DNA of 64,000 bases from Rhyacichthys aspro (GCA_036850595.1 CM072161.1:4764801-4828800); one strand, 5' to 3'; positions 49,626 to 61,720 are shown, counted from the first letter of the stretch. Numbers and translations: made by a program. Notes: generated from the letters alone by a model not told the origin.

Positions 49626-52163
49626 TTAGGAAGGGATTATGGAGCTCTTTACACAACGAGTTTTGCCAAATCTGCAGTGATTCGGTTTTAGATCGGCCTC
49701 TCGTTTACACTTCTGAATCTGTCCGAGGAGATGTTCTCTTGCGTAAACTGTGAAGCCGGCATCGTCTCTGAAAATGATGACGTCAAAGGCACAACCGACG
49801 ACGTTACAGAAGAGGGGTAGCAGAAGTAGCAAAAGAAAACCCACCCCCTACTGGTCTGGCATATGTACTTCATGTGAGCGCAGATCGTGGTGTAACGTTG
49901 CATCAACACAAATCTGCAAAAGCATGACTGTTGCGTATTCCTGAGCAGCGTTCTTGCCCCTATGTATTTTAGCCTAGAAGAGCTACAAGAAGTTCCTGGG
50001 GGGAATCAAATCAATAGTAGGAATCTTAGCCCCACTTTGTGAAATTGCATTACATTGAACATGAGACTCTCTGACTCTCTGTGGTGCAATCCCCACATAT
50101 TAGATTTATGAGACAGATGCAACACAAGTCAGTAGACAATCCAAAGACGAATCCATCTATGTCTTAACATTTCTTGCAGTAAAATCTAATGGAAAAATAG
50201 GAAAATGTACTTAGATCCCAAACAGTTAGACTAGTTACTGTGCACCAGAATAGAAGGCATAAGCTGGTGTTTATGTGAACGTCTTTAGAATGTTTTGCTC
50301 CTATAAAGGGTTTGTTTATGGTTCTGTGAATGTCATAATGCTTATCTGACATATGAGCTGTCCATAACATCAAGCATTATGCTGCAGTTTGGACGGAACG
50401 TATGCACTCCTACACATAGTGGCCTGATTTAACACAATCCCATTTAAACAACCCAAATGAACGTGTCAATACACACAGAATGAGTTCAAATACTCTTAAA
50501 AAGACAGACAGAAGACACTGTGGCAGAAAAAAACCCCTCCCAACCCCAGACCCCTCCCCCTAACCCAAAAAACTCCAGTCTTAACCTCCTTCACCTCATG
50601 CAGTGGTTATTATGTGTGCTGTGTGCTCCCAGGACGATCGGCCGGGCCTTAAGTTTATTCATATATTCATGGCTTGTTTTTGACTGTAAACACTCAGGAT
50701 TTAGATATGGGTCACTTTTAAAAATAGATGCAAACAGACAGCCCAACAGGAGAATATAAAGGAGGAGAATGTTTGTGCAACCGATTTAACACGAGGCAGA
50801 TGTCGGATTTAAAGGAGGCAAATACATGAGATGAGTGTGTAAAAGTCTACATTGCATTAGGATTCAGTCGAGTACAGAACACTTTAAGTTCTGTTTTCAT
50901 TGTCCAAAGAGGGAAAAAAAGGTGTACCATAATTGTTTGTTGAGTAGTAACACAGTAGAAACAAATGCATCTAATTGGGTGACACTCAGAATCAAAAGGG
51001 AAAGCACAAAATGACAACCTTTTTAAAATAAGCTTGTTTTGTTCATGTGATCAACATAACCATTGATTTTCTCCACTTATTCAGAACTCTGGCACAGGGG
51101 CAGTCTAAACAATGAGAGACTTCCCTCTCCCCAGTCATTTCCTCCAGAGACCCTCCAGTGTGTCCTATAGAGTAATAGATGAGGTGTCTTTTTGGCCATT
51201 CTTAACCACGGGTCATGCACATTTGTCACATTTTCCCATTTATTTATTATTAGTTTGGTAACTCACACTATTTGCCATTTCTTTAGTATTTGTAACAACT
51301 TAATTAAGCCTTAATTCATTATTTACAAAGCATTAATCAAACAGGAATAATCAGTGTTACGTTATAAATATTGTTATAAAAAGAAATTGACATATCAATG
51401 ATATTTCAGTCTCTATAAATAGTTTATTAATGAATAACTTGTTAATTACACATCTATTAATGTGTAACGACGGTTTTATTGTGAGTTATTATAAAGTGTT
51501 ACCATTATTATTATTATTATTATTTTTTATGAATTAGAAGTTCAAGGAAATAAATTTAAAAAAAAGTAGATTAGTGTCTTGTTATTATTTTATTATGAGT
51601 CAAAGTGGTGAGGTCCCTTAGAATCGTTTCAGGGCCGAATATTGTGATACTTGGATAGCTTTATTACATTTTACCATGTTTGAGTGCAAGGTTTAATTTT
51701 CAATTGGGTGTTTTTCTCCCATCATTTTGTTAATTCACTTCAATTTAAATCAGTGCCAATGTGCCCTAACTTTAAGCCCAACTTTGGCCCCTTGAAATGC
51801 TTACCTCTCTTTAGTGTCATTTTTCAATTTCCTATCTTTAGAAATATCACATACTAACTGCGTGAGAGGCCTAAAAAAACACTGAAAAGGACCGCAGTTT
51901 GACATGTCTGCAGTAGAAACTAAAGATTGTATTCATCAGACATTTGAAGAATCAATCAGGTTCAATGCCAAAACCAGATGGGAAGGCCAAGAACAATTTG
52001 CAAAGATTTGAAGCTCCATTTCTGGCATTTTCTGTTGGAGTTTTTGTCCGAAATAATGGGACCTTGATCTGTTTTGACCTGATTTTTTCAACATCTGTTT
52101 CAGATTTTATTCGGGTCAGTGTTATGGGGTCACAGCGAGAAAGTCATGGGCCGGCCAACTGTT
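49626..52163. other. noncoding DNA; AT-rich repeat-like part at 51290-51530
   Basis: A CpG-bearing patch lies at 49690-49880, with a near-match CTCF-like site (minus strand, 49841-49854, one mismatch). Part of 51290-51526 resembles the AT-rich interior and AAAGTGTTACCA end of dispersed fish elements, followed by an ATT repeat. A minus-strand frame at 49626-49844 starts with a hydrophobic stretch but opens on GTG and is not called. Confidence 0.45.
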
Positions 52164-52270
52164 TTTGTCAGGAGTCTGCATGTCCTCCCATCGTTACCTA
52201 GGGTGTCTCAGGCTCAGAGCTGCTGGGATAGTCTCTAGTCAACCCCTAATAGACTAAGTGGAAGAAGATA
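52164..52270 (+). mobile_element. V-SINE fragment with internal deletion
   Basis: AGGAGTCTGCATGTCCTCCC (52170-52189) is identical to 57308-57327 of the intact SINE. The next part, with GAGCTGCTGGGATAG (52218-52232) and a degraded GATAAGCGGTAGAA-like end (52255-52270), corresponds to the SINE 3' end. The central conserved domain is missing, so the copy carries a deletion and lacks its head. Confidence 0.75.
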
Positions 52271-53370
52271 TTTATTGTTGCAAAACTTCTCCAATGCGGA
52301 ACCACACATTAGAGGGATTTCGTGACAGAAAGGTCATTGGGCGTTGGGTTGGAGCTTTGTTGCATTTACAATTAGATGATGGTTTCCATAATGACATGTT
52401 ATGATACAATTAAGCAGATGGTTCTAATTAATATGAAGAATTTTGAAGCTGAGAAACTGCAGTGGTAGGCAGATACTGTATGTTCTTGAAGCAGTAATGA
52501 GAAGAGTGTGTAGAGGGATGTAGCCTTTGTAGCGTCCCTCCTCTGCGCCCTCATTATGTGCTGTCCACTTTCAACAACAAATTCTATTCTCATCTTCACA
52601 AGAAATCAAACTAGACATTGGTTAATTTGCAGATCTTTTGATTAAATGTTGTACGCGGAGGGGATATCTTAGAGGGAGAACTGCAGCGGATGATTGGTTG
52701 GCCTCAAAGTGAACTGGGTGCAGATGCCTTTAGCAGAAAGTTGGTTCAATTCCCTGACCATTTGCAGCTTGTTATTTCCACATTCTCTTTCTCAGTCTCC
52801 TGTCTAATGTCATGGTCAGCCTCGAGTACAGGCTCACATGGGAAAAACAGAAAAGATTGTTACCAAGTTAGATACCATATTCTGTATTCCATCCACAGAA
52901 ACTTACCATATCTTTAGACGGCAGGTTTTTTTTTTCAGATATGTAGTTCTTATTTGGCTTTACTTTGTGCCATTGCGTCTTATTGCTTCTTCATAAGCCT
53001 GCTCTATTTTAGATCAATTGTTTGGTCTGGTAGGACTGATTTATGTGGAATTTGGTTTGTATAGAAGGTATTCGACACCCTCTTCACTAAGAAAGTGAAT
53101 GGGTCTGGATGGCCAGGCTTGGCAAACAAATAATACATGCAAAAAAAAAAAAAAAAAAGTCGTCTGGCTGCAGCAATCTTCCCTTAATAAAAAAGGAGTA
53201 GAAAAAGTAGACGTGAGTGGAGGATTTTGTGGGGAATCCAAAGGTTACATATACATTGACAGTTACTGCAGAGTGACTGCTGCTTGATTTTAACAGTTTG
53301 AACGGAAAGAAAATGTACATTACCATACTTCAAAGCTTTCCCTGCCGTCTTATTATGACATTCATTGATT
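52271..53370. other. noncoding DNA; A run at 53141-53158
   Basis: AT-rich unique sequence with an 18-base A run. The frames around it are artefacts of the A/T run. No gene seen. Confidence 0.5.
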
Positions 53371-53577
53371 CAGCAGCGTTAGGCCTGAGGCTGGGCACAC
53401 CCTTTGACAATGGCCAGCTAGTTGCAGGGCTGACATTTAGACACAGACATTGACAGACACAAACACCCTAAAACACCACTAGGGGCAACGTAGAGTCACT
53501 AGTTCACCTATTCATGCCTGTGTTTGGGCGGTGGGAGGAGGCTGGAGATACTGTACATGCTAACCCAGCAGTATCCG
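53371..53577 (-). mobile_element. V-SINE fragment, reverse orientation
   Basis: Read on the minus strand, it follows the body and 3' part of the SINE at 57169-57597. It has the core segment (53521-53577: complement of CTCCAGCCTCCTCCCACCGC), then AGGTGAACTAGTGACTCTA, TTGCCCCTAGTGGTG, GTCAGCCCTGCAACTAG and GCTGGCCATTGTC. The tRNA-like head and the terminal repeat are absent, and there are no target-site duplications. Old truncated copy. Confidence 0.8.
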
Positions 53578-54319
53578 TGACCAATTACTGACGCAAGATG
53601 TGGAGATGGTCCTCGGTGCTCTACTGGATGGGTTTAACGCAGAGAATGATTCCCCACAGGAATAACTAAAGTGTAACTTAACCTGAACTTAAGTTAAAGC
53701 ATTGATGTCGGCTGATTGTTTAATTCCCAGAGATCTACTCTTTGTGCTGTATGTGCAAGGTTTGAGATGAAGGGCAATGGAGGATATGATGTGTGATTCT
53801 CAGAGGCAGTTTGACACAAGGCCTCATGAAACAAGAGTGTGACCCTTGTGCAGTAGTTCTTAAATGAATTCCGTCACTGAATCATCAGGGATCAGCCCTG
53901 CTTTTACTTTACCACGCTCCACAATCAGACCATGACTCAGTACCACTGCACTACACTGAACGTGTGCACTTTACTACGGTGTTATTGTGATAAAAAAGTC
54001 TGTATATTGTAATAAAGTCTTTGTTCATTCAGTAAACCAGTCAAACACAACGTAACAATAAGTGAGATCTTAGAGTCACTGTCATAGAAGTGAAGTAAGC
54101 ACCTGAAGGCATACCTAATGCTTACTGAAAGCAGACTAAAACTAAACTTGTCTGAAATACAGCCATAAAGACTGACTTTAGTTGAAAAGTTGTTATATTG
54201 TACATGCACAAAACCTTCCTGCTTGTTTCTTGAAGGAAAACATTATTATATCTATGACAAATACTGGCAAATGAAGCAAACATCTGCAGCTTCATCAATT
54301 GTCTATTATTATTAGCCCC
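53578..54319. other. noncoding DNA, nothing recognised
   Basis: Unique sequence without repeats, RNA genes or credible frames. Confidence 0.55.
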
Positions 54320-54630
54320 CAAAGCTGTAGATTGTGCTTCCTCCTGTCGTCAGGTGTAGTCAAGGCACCTGTAGCCCCTTCACCCACAAGAGCTCAGCCC
54401 CCCGTGTTGTCTTAAAGCCGAGCTATTTTAGTCCCATCTCCACCTGGAGGCCGCGCTGTGCCGAGAACTTAATTATAGTTTAAGTCTTTCAGTGAAGCAT
54501 TACGCGCTAAATACCCAGGAGCCGCCGCTTTGTTGCACTTCAATTAGCCGTCCACGTTCTGAGGAAGAGGAGCGACGCAGCGGAGAAGGGCTCCTCAAAT
54601 GGAGCTCCTGGTCCTCGGTGAATCGGTGTT
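54320..54630. promoter_or_regulatory. candidate regulatory / conserved noncoding block
   Basis: GC- and CpG-enriched block (54410-54600) with AATTA-type words (54468-54474 and 54541-54546), free of simple repeats and with no coding frame. Resembles other candidate elements in the window. Inference from composition. Confidence 0.35.
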
Positions 54631-56199
54631 TCTCGACTAAGCCTTTCACCTAAATTTAATGTCAAAATGTGATTGACAATTAAAAAAACGTTTCATCTGA
54701 AAGTAATCGATGCAAAAGCTACATTGTGGTGAAAATTTGAGTACATCTTGAGTGATAACATTTAGGCAAAAAGCAGTTTGTTAAAGAAGCCAAGCGTATC
54801 TTTTAGTCAAAAAAAAGTTCTCTTATAATAATGTAATGGTTCTTTGGCATAAAAGCTGTGTAATCACGAAACCTCCAGAGTAACTTTCCTGTTGCCAAGG
54901 AATCATCGCAAGAGATTTCATGAGTGACACACTTCACAGTACTCGAATAGAGGGAGCAGAAATAGGCCAATACACTGGACACTAGTAATAAAACATAGTC
55001 CATAATAAAGACACTGTCCATTTCTGAGGGTTACACGTTTCAAGTTCATTCATGATGTATTCAAAATATCCACTGCACATGGGACAAGCGACTGTTTAAA
55101 GACAGCTTTAGTTTCCAGCAGGACTCTATAGTGCAGGAAGTGACTGGAAAGAGGATGAGAGCTGTCTGCCATAATTTTTCTGGCTTTGTTTAATGTCCTC
55201 TCCATGTACATGTAGTATCAATATTCTGTTATTTGTAACTCCTCAAAACCTTATGTCATTTTAAAATTTTACTGTGTCTTTTGTTTTGGACGTTATATAA
55301 TGAATTTTCGTATAGTATAAGAAAAAATAAACTTATAGTAATTCTTTGGGCCAAAAAGTCAACACCCCTTATTCTTCTCTAAACAAAACTAAAAAAATAA
55401 GTATAAATGGTAGTAGTAACAATTATCAAAAGTATGAGGGATCTGTTCAAGGGAAAGGAATAGTACTGAAGAGAAGTAACACTCAGTTCAGTGTGTTTTT
55501 TGATCTGCAGGTGATATAGTTATACCACGCAGGGAGGTGGCACGTTAAACATTAAACGCTAAAAACAAATGACATCCATAAAATGACTCTAGTAACAACA
55601 GAGTCTTTAGAGAAATATGTGCCCCCTGCTGGATAAAAGTTACGCAGGGTGGCTTTAAGCCTAAGAAAGACTGCAGGGCTTTATACAAAATAAGTCCATG
55701 ATTTTATCTGTAACATTTTTTACCACTTGTATTGTTTTTAATCGTTGTCTCTTTTTATTCTTTCTTCTTATTTGATGATAATGCTCTAATTGAAATGGAA
55801 ATAAACTATTGAAACCCAACACATGCAACACTAAAGGCTAAAGGCTTGTATTTTCATTTGTATTTTTACCTACACAGAAACCCCAAACGTAGGTTTTCAC
55901 ATACTCTGTCCTTCCAAAGTAATTTGCTGCAATTTGTTCTGGAACAAACAAACATGCTTTGATGCTGGTGTAGTAGGTAAAAAGTGTATGATCTTAAAAC
56001 AACATGGAACCTCCTCTACATGCTGGAATGGAGCAAGAGTGCAGATGAAAATGGCAGATTGCAACTAGGAAAAATAAATAATTTCTAAGCAAGATACTTT
56101 AATTCCTATTTGTTTGCCGTTGCTTTTAAATGAGAGGACAACTGCTAAAAAACAAGATTGAAGTATCTGTACCTTGTTAGCCACAACTCATCCACGTCA
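54631..56199. other. noncoding DNA; CTCF-like repeat fragment inside
   Basis: AT-rich unique sequence apart from the repeat fragment with the CTCF-like site at 55619-55653. No gene seen. Confidence 0.5.
55619..55632 (-). promoter_or_regulatory. CTCF-like site (exact core match) in a dispersed repeat
   Basis: The minus strand reads CCAGCAGGGGGCAC, the strongest match in the window to the CTCF core. On the same strand it follows GCCACCCTGCGTAACTTT (55636-55653), the word shared with 29520-29537. It points left, convergent with 29542-29555 about 26 kb away. Confidence 0.55.
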
Positions 56200-56680
56200 C
56201 TAGGAATGGTCCTCACGTTCCTACGATGATGTACAGCAGCCTCCTGACACCTGAGAGTAAAAACGAAGCTGCCATATTTTCATTTTCCTCATGCAAAACA
56301 AGTGTTGTAAAGCGAAAAGGTGAGGGCTATCAAATGTAAACACCATGCATAATTTCGAGCCCCAAACATCTTTTTTTATGTGCCTCGTGGAACGCAGGAA
56401 ACCACCATTCCGGAGGAGTGTGTTGTCTGGGCACTCGTCAGAAGTGTGAGTGGCACGTAGCGTCACATCTGCCTCCGCGTGGACTCCTCCGCTGATAACG
56501 GCGCACATCTGTTTGCTTTAGACCGAAATTAATCAATAAATCACTTTTATTGGGCAGTAAATATGTTTGCGTGCCGCGCAGCATGGAGTGTGTCATCTCT
56601 GGACGTGAGCGGCAGGACAATATCAGTGACTGACACTGTATATGTCTCATATCCACACACCTGACACTGGTTTACGGTCA
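56200..56680. promoter_or_regulatory. candidate regulatory / conserved noncoding block
   Basis: CpG-bearing sequence (56380-56510 and 56565-56625) in AT-rich surroundings. Overlapping minus-strand frames (56221-56508, 56438-56656) have no family resemblance. No repeat signature. Inference from composition. Confidence 0.3.
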
Positions 56681-57154
56681 ACCTTGAACACCAGACAATA
56701 ACACTGCATGAGGATTATAGGTTGGCCGTTGAGGAATTGATTATGCAAGGAAGAAAATACCACAGTCAAGTTTAAAATAAAAACATGTAACAGTTTTTCG
56801 TGTTTGTTCCTTAAACCGTGATAAGGTTAACAGACAAATGATCACTTAGTCTGATAAACGTTCCTCATTGTATTAAAGTCATCATATGTCCCATCAAAAC
56901 TGCCTACAACAAATACTGACAATGTCTGACACTTAATGCAACCAAGGAGAATACTGATATATATATAAAATGTATTGATGTATTATCTTTACATCCAGGA
57001 AGACCCCAAAAAGTGTACCCCTCCATTACACTTGGTTGGGCCTAAACACTGCACTGAATGATCAATAAATACTCAAAAACAAAACAAACAACTAAACAAA
57101 CAAATAGAAAACAAACTCCAAGAGAAAACAAAGCTAGCCTGTATTATCAACACC
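56681..57154. other. noncoding DNA, A-rich before the SINE
   Basis: Unique AT-rich sequence ending in an ACAAA-rich low-complexity tract at about 57074-57115. No gene seen. Confidence 0.55.
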
Positions 57155-57168
57155 TGTTTCTGGTTTTA

Positions 57169-57597
57169 GGGGTGCACGGTAGCGGAGTGGTTAGCGCTCC
57201 TGCTTCACAGCAAGAAGGTCGTGAGTACGAATCCCGGCCGACCCAAACATCGTTGGCCAATTGTAGCCAACCCAAAAACATCATTGGCTAACTCTGGTCT
57301 TTCTGTGAGGAGTCTGCATGTCCTCCCCGTGTCACCGTGGGTTCTCTCCGGGATCTCCGGCTTCCTCCCACCACCCAAAGACATGCATGTATAGGTGAAT
57401 TGGTGACTCTAAAGTGCCCCTAGTGGATGAATGTGAGAGTGAATGGTTGTCTGTCAATGTACGTCTAAGTGTCAGCCCTGCGACGAACTGGCCACTGTCC
57501 AGGGTGTACCCCGCCTAAGGCCCAAAGCTGCTGGGATAGGCTCCAGCCACCCGCGACCCCACAAAGTGGGATAAGCGGTAGAAAATGAATGAATGAA
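57169..57597 (+). mobile_element. full-length V-SINE with target-site duplications
   Basis: A tRNA-derived head holds an intact RNA polymerase III A box (TAGCGGAGTGG, 57180-57190) and a B-box-like GAGTACGAATCC near 57222. Next comes the conserved central domain with GGCTTCCTCCCACCACCC and AAAGACATGCATG (57358-57390), and then a LINE-related tail ending in GAAT repeats (57581-57597). The element is flanked by perfect 14-bp direct repeats TGTTTCTGGTTTTA at 57155-57168 and 57598-57611. Intact ends and identical duplications indicate a relatively recent insertion. It depends on a partner LINE for movement. Confidence 0.9.
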
Positions 57598-57611
57598 TGT
57601 TTCTGGTTTTA

Positions 57612-58659
57612 TTTTATTGCATTTATTATCAACATTGCATTAAACACAAACACAACGTGTGGCATTAAACAATGAGTCCATAAATTCAAGGAATTTCACG
57701 CAGCTCGATGAATGCTCAGCAAAAAGTGAACAAAAAAAAAAAAGTGTAATATTTACTGCATTATTATACATCCATCCTCTCACATCACTACACATCAGGA
57801 TTTACTCTTCTTCAAATTAATTATCCTCTGCAAATGCTATTTACGTACAGTATATCTCAAATAGAAACACATCACATCGTTCTTCTGGACCCAGCACAAT
57901 GGAAACAAACAAAAACTGATTTGTACTGAGCTGACCCATGTCATACCACTCCAATAGACCCATGTAACCCACTTGTCCTCACAAGCCTCACTCCTCATTT
58001 AGTATAACTCACATGTATGAACACAAAGTATGTCTGAGTCTGGACACTTCATCAGATGCCTGTCAAGAAGGTTTTAATTTGTCTTCTGGAATTAACTGCA
58101 TAAATATTTTCACTGTTATATCATAAATGTGGTGAATGTAACTTGAAACAACATAGTAGTATATCATAGTTTTTACATTTCTTGTTTTATTAATGTTTTG
58201 TTATGTAGACTTTTCTTAGAGCTTACAATAGTTGGAACACTAGTAGAAGAAAACCAACCATTCTGTTCAATTCTGAGTTCCTTTTTAAATGGAATAGTGT
58301 TGGTCTATTGTGCTTCAAGTATACACAATAATAGTGACTTTATAAGAGTGACTTTAAAGCAAACTGGAATCGTGCCTTTTTTTTTATCTGTAATGTAATA
58401 GAAAAAGCAACAAAATGCTGCCTCGAACTACAGGCAGCTTTGACCTTGAGCATTCGCCATGTCGGATGTTATTTGAAAAAAGTTTATTTAATAACCTTTG
58501 TCCTTTCAAAAACTATTTCCTATTTCCAATTTTGAGCAGTTTTTCTTTTATCTTTGAAACATTTTCTTCTGGAATACCACAAATGAAATAGGCAAGAACA
58601 CACCGAAACAGACCCTGAATTTTATATACTGTAAGCCACTTTAACTTTTCTGCTCTGAA
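57612..58659. other. noncoding DNA, nothing recognised
   Basis: AT-rich unique sequence with short A and T runs. No frame or repeat of note. Confidence 0.55.
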
Positions 58660-59060
58660 CAGCTCCAGGTAGGACGCAGCAGATGGTAAGAACGAACAAT
58701 TCTATTAAGAAAAGGAAGCAGCAGGGGTTCTGGGATTTCAATTTAGTCCAACTCTTAAGTGAAGCCTCAAAACTGTGGTTGGAGGAAGAAAAAAAAACAT
58801 AAAAGGAGAAATGAGTCCAGGAGAAAGCGGTCCAAGGTCCTGAGCGCCGGTGTGTGTCGGCCTGCAGCTGACGGATTATACACTCAAACCCGAGACACGT
58901 GTCCTTCTGCTGTTATCAGCGCTGCAAGGCTTCGCTCACACAGCAGCCGTGCTATCTTCCAAAAAAGTCCACGAAGGAAGAGGCGTTCATATAAAAACGT
59001 TCCACATCTGCATTCTGAAGCTCGGCTGTGAAATTCACTGACAACAGGAGCATCCGCTGT
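58660..59060. promoter_or_regulatory. candidate regulatory / conserved noncoding block
   Basis: CpG-bearing stretch (58815-58990). Overlapping frames on both strands (58759-59041 plus; 58884-59156 minus) show no domains. Low-confidence regulatory candidate. Confidence 0.25.
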
Positions 59061-59519
59061 GCATTTGGAATTGAACTCTCTGCACCATACGCCAGTTTTA
59101 CCATTTTCTCTCATCTGGATTTTTTCTGAATAAAAAAGAAGCACACTTAAGTTCAATACATCTTTTATTAATCAGAATATACAGTATATCTATATATATA
59201 ATGTGTAGATATACTTTGCTTTTGTCACTTGAAAGGAAAAGGTCGCTACAAAGCCCTGAAAACTAAAGAAAAATAAGGTTTTACAAAGCGTTTCAAAATG
59301 GAAACATGAGAATGAACGATATTTTTCATAATTTTTATTTATATTGTGTCAGGTACACGGGTAAAACTGCAAAAAATACTACAAAGTTGTAGTAGTAATA
59401 TTAAACGACTGTAGCATAAACTGAAAAAAGGTTGCTGTATTTACTCAATATTGTTTAGTCAACATGTGCACTTAATAAAAATGATTACACTCAAACTATA
59501 TTAATAATAAGTACACAGC
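59061..59519. other. noncoding AT-rich DNA
   Basis: AT-rich sequence with a short TA run at 59188-59200. Nothing else recognised. Confidence 0.5.
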
Positions 59520-59850
59520 GATAATCAGTAAAAGTCCATAAAACCTCTCCAAAAAGCTACAAAATGAGTCTCAAAAGCAACATAACCTTCTAATGTCTAA
59601 ATAAATACTTTCAAAAAGATGTCTCTAGCAACAAAATGTTAATAAACTACAAATGTTACAGGAAATAAAACTTCTGCAACAAAACATCTGTCAAAAGCAA
59701 CATAATGTTACTTAATAGCAAATAGCAACAAAACAAAACCAACAAAAATCTGTCACTTAAAAGGAACAATGTTTTAATAGCAACGAGTATCTACAGAGAG
59801 GAGCAAATGGAACAAAATGTCTCTAAAAACGCCACTTTGTCTTTGACACT
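59520..59850. repeat. degenerate short tandem array
   Basis: Variants of AGCAACAAAATGT(CTCTAA) recur at about 59575, 59629, 59670, 59695, 59725 and 59805. Spacing is irregular and the A/C-rich units are diverged. No coding potential. Confidence 0.5.
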
Positions 59851-60455
59851 GCTGCTCTGTTTATTACTAAACACTATTCCAACCAACTTTGAACTTTAAA
59901 ACAAGATTAAAGCCGAGCAAAAGGACCAATGTCTCTTCAGCGCTAATGACTTCCACAATGCCTCGCCTTCACTCGAGTTCCAGCTGGGCCTTAAAGGGAT
60001 CAAACCAGTGGAATAAGCTGCTGAGGATTATTGACCTGATGACCAAAGGCTTCTACTTTTTAAATTATTAATATCCAGTGATTTGAGCTTTAATGAGGAA
60101 AAGAAATGTTTGCTGCATAAATCCTATTTATGGAGGCAGTGTCTGGCGTTTGATCGTCATGCAGGTCATGTACGGGACAGGCTCGGTCTGGGAGAATAGC
60201 CAAAGGTCAGCTTGATAGAAATTCATTGTGTGTGATGCTATTTGTGGTTGTGTGTGTGATTGGTTCTTAGCGCTTTGAGCTGCTGGGCTGGTGTAGACTG
60301 GACTTTACAGCACTGGGGTCGGTCAAGGCCAGAGTCATAATATACAGTAAGTACAACCTGCCTCCTCAATATTCCCCCATATGTCAACATTTACTGTGCA
60401 TTGGAAAATAATGGCAATGGCAAATAACTGGAGTTGACAAGTTTTCGGTTTAGAA
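59851..60455. other. noncoding DNA, nothing firm recognised
   Basis: Mixed composition; the part at 59930-60330 is slightly GC-richer. No frame, RNA gene or transposon end was recognised. Confidence 0.5.
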
Positions 60456-61720
60456 ATGCTTCCAGTGTTTGGGTCCACCGGTCTTTATTATTAATAGAAT
60501 GATTTAAAAGGTCACCTATTGCGCTTTTTCACATTTTCATTCCATTTTGTTCATATTAAAGGTCTCAAAGCTGCTCTCTGATGGAGCATTTTTCTCATAC
60601 AAATGGTAATTTGTTCAGTTAAGCTTGGATTTTTTACAATTTTGTGATATTACAAATGACTCTAGCCCTGGCTTGTCTAAAATCATTCAGAGTTTACATT
60701 ACACTGTGACCTAACTGTAACAAAAGTATTCATGGTGGAGCATTTTTCCATTTCATTTATTCATTTATTGGGACGGAGCATATTAATGAATGAACAATGC
60801 AAATTGTCGTTAATACGTTGGATTTAGCACAATGCTAATTTCCATGCAAAGTCCTGGACATAGAAAAACACACAAAACAGCAAACATAATACCAATACAA
60901 CAGACATATAGACAATACAGTACCACGATGCAGTAAAATACATAGAACAATCATCATGTTTCTCTCAAAGTCTGTAATTCTCTTAGCTTGAAATAACTGG
61001 TTATGATTATGTTAGGATTTGTGATGTCACAAATGACCCTAGCTCTGACCTACAAGATTTACAATTTACAGGTTAACAAAACAGCAATTGCCAAATTGAT
61101 AAGTGTCCATGATTTGTTTCCTTTTCTCTATACTTTAGGACCCTTTTGTATAAACTCCTAGCTACACCCTAATGGAGCACTATTTATTTATTTATTTTTA
61201 AGATTGATTATATCCTCAGACCTTTAAAACGGTTATTGAAGTTGGATTTTATGATGCCACCTATTTCAAAATGTTTTGTCACTACACTAACTAAGGTTGA
61301 CCACTATATACATAGTTGCTTCTAATGTTTGTAATGTCTTGATTATCAATAGACTGATTTAAAGGTCTTTTACTTTGTCTCTCTGTCTCAGTAAGTTAGG
61401 TCCTTTTTTTTTCCATATAAAGGCTTTATTATGTCCTAGAGACCAAAGATCTTAGTGGGGTATTTTATATATCATTTAGCTAAAATAACCAAATAACTGT
61501 CAAGTCAAGTGTCCTCTTTATACATGACTGCTTCTAATGTTAGTCACCTCTACTTTTTTTACACCTTTTCTCTGTGCTTTATTAAGTTAGGTTCCTTTTT
61601 TCCATATAAACAGGCCCCAAAGCTGTGTCCTGATGGATATTTCTTCTTCTAAACATTCCCTCTGCTTTTGAAACATTTCACTGGTATATTTTTATGTCAT
61701 GTCACAAATGCCTCTAGCCC
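60456..61720. repeat. degenerate tandem amplification of a dispersed repeat
   Basis: Blocks recur in the same order. TGCTTCTAATGTT-like starts lie at 60456, 61318 and 61527. AAGTTAGGTCC...CCATATAAA-like blocks lie near 61390 and 61585, with a weaker one near 60540. TGATGGAGCATTTTT-like blocks lie near 60580, 60735 and 61168. TTTGTGATGTCACAAATGAC...CTAGCC-like blocks lie near 60640, 61018 and 61692. Copies are partial and diverged. This pattern is familiar from fish repeats, but I cannot assign a class. Confidence 0.65.

Noticed and set aside
49626..49844. Minus-strand frame with a hydrophobic start resembling a secreted protein
   Set aside because: It begins at GTG, the hydrophobic run comes from a TTC/CTT-rich tract, and no exon signals flank it.
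53458..53490. CTCF-like word CCACTAGGGGCAAC inside the reverse V-SINE
   Set aside because: One G short of the consensus spacing, and the same word is part of the SINE body (also at 57413-57427), so it is not independent evidence of a CTCF site.
57169..57240. Functional tRNA gene
   Set aside because: The A and B box-like region belongs to the head of a SINE: it continues into the SINE core, and the tRNA acceptor stem is not closed.
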